6,536 nucleotides of DNA from an uncultured bacterium (lineage in GTDB: Bacteria; Patescibacteriota; Minisyncoccia; Phycocordibacterales; UBA9973). The notes under the pieces are model-generated. The model was not told the DNA's origin. It did not search any database and was given only the letters and a program-made list of their open reading frames with translations. Made by a program: the position numbers and the translations under genes. The stretch is from positions 1 to 6,536 of the forward strand of contig CAIQBF010000085.1 in assembly GCA_903869975.1 (NCBI GenBank). Reading direction: 5' to 3'. This document shows, one piece after another, positions 6,196 through 6,536 of this stretch; the stretch's first letter is position 1, and the number at the start of each line of letters is the position of its first letter.

Positions 6196-6536
6196 ATGTT
6201 TATCATCAAACACAAATTCGTATTCCTCGCTATCTCGGCTGTTATTCTTCTTGGTTCGATCCTTACAATCGTCACGTACGGACTCCGTCCAGGTATCGAT
6301 TTCAAGGGTGGCACGTTGCTTGAGGTCAATTACACAACGGTTCGTCCAGACATCACGACCGTCAATAGTGTTCTTGAAAAGAATCAGCTTGGCGATGCTG
6401 TCGCCCAGGGTGTCGGAACGTCCGCACTTTCAGTGAAGAGTCGTGCTCTTTCTGAGACAGAGCGCACCACGCTTGTCCGAGATCTTTCGATCGATGGCAC
6501 GCATCCGCTTACTGAGACAGGCTTTACTTCAATTGG
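6196..6536 (+). CDS. secF: Protein translocase subunit SecF, N-terminal part (runs off window)
   Basis: The reading frame opens at the ATG at 6196, 8 nt after the secD stop, and stays open to the window edge (113 codons seen). The product starts MFIIKHKFVFLAISAVILLG, a first membrane segment (about 8-28), then YGLRPGIDFKGGTLLEV (28-44), the diagnostic SecF motif GIDFKGG. A polar extracytoplasmic domain follows. The remaining membrane segments lie beyond the window. It forms the SecDF complex with the upstream product. No Shine-Dalgarno precedes it, so translation may depend on coupling to secD. Confidence 0.93.
   Translation, partial: MFIIKHKFVFLAISAVILLGSILTIVTYGLRPGIDFKGGTLLEVNYTTVRPDITTVNSVLEKNQLGDAVAQGVGTSALSVKSRALSETERTTLVRDLSIDGTHPLTETGFTSI

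Noticed and set aside
5740..6213. Minus-strand 157-aa and overlapping plus-strand frames across the end of secD
   Set aside because: They overlap the conserved SecD membrane domain and the secF start, and have the composition of frame-shifted translations.
1142..6536. Alternative genetic code with TGA as glycine
   Set aside because: All genes read through at family length with normal GGN glycine codons and no in-frame TGA.

Overview
This window looks like a chromosomal segment from a member of the Candidate Phyla Radiation (Patescibacteria), most plausibly a Parcubacteria-like lineage. That placement is inference. It rests on a self-splicing-type intron inside the 23S rRNA gene (common in that group), compact divergent housekeeping genes, a membrane-anchored Cys-cluster/FxLYD-like protein of a style common there, and start codons without Shine-Dalgarno sequences. 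A 16S gene or a phylogeny would be needed to confirm it. The standard bacterial code fits: no in-frame TGA occurs in the genes, so the TGA=Gly code of Gracilibacteria/Absconditabacteria is not in use.

Layout, all genes on the + strand. Positions 1-1096 hold the end of an rRNA operon: the 3' part of 23S rRNA (E. coli numbering from about 2422), split by a 358-nt group I intron exactly after the equivalent of U2593 in the peptidyl transferase centre; a 23S-5S spacer with three hairpins and a possible promoter but no tRNA; the 5S gene inside a precursor stem; and a terminator. Positions 1142-3093 hold a two-gene unit: an unrecognised membrane-anchored extracytoplasmic protein, then a RodA-type SEDS peptidoglycan polymerase. 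Positions 3147-4594 hold folD (divergent) and a PAP2-family lipid phosphatase. Positions 4573-4700 are a branched palindromic element whose left arm encodes the last residues and stop of the PAP2 gene. It ends just before a promoter at 4708-4735 that drives secD (4748-6187) and secF (6196 to the window edge).

Functionally the protein genes centre on the envelope. RodA polymerises lipid II. The PAP2 enzyme could recycle the undecaprenyl pyrophosphate this releases. SecDF uses proton motive force to help export through SecYEG, and the first gene product is probably one of the exported, anchored proteins. FolD supplies one-carbon folates and is the only cytosolic metabolic enzyme here.

The most interesting signals are the intron at a universally conserved ribosomal site, with an unusually strong alternative hairpin across its 5' splice site; the branched palindrome at 4573-4700; the identical 8-nt spacing in all three tight gene pairs together with a T immediately before every ATG and no Shine-Dalgarno; and the altered active-site motifs in FolD. 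I did not see a clearly new multi-gene system.
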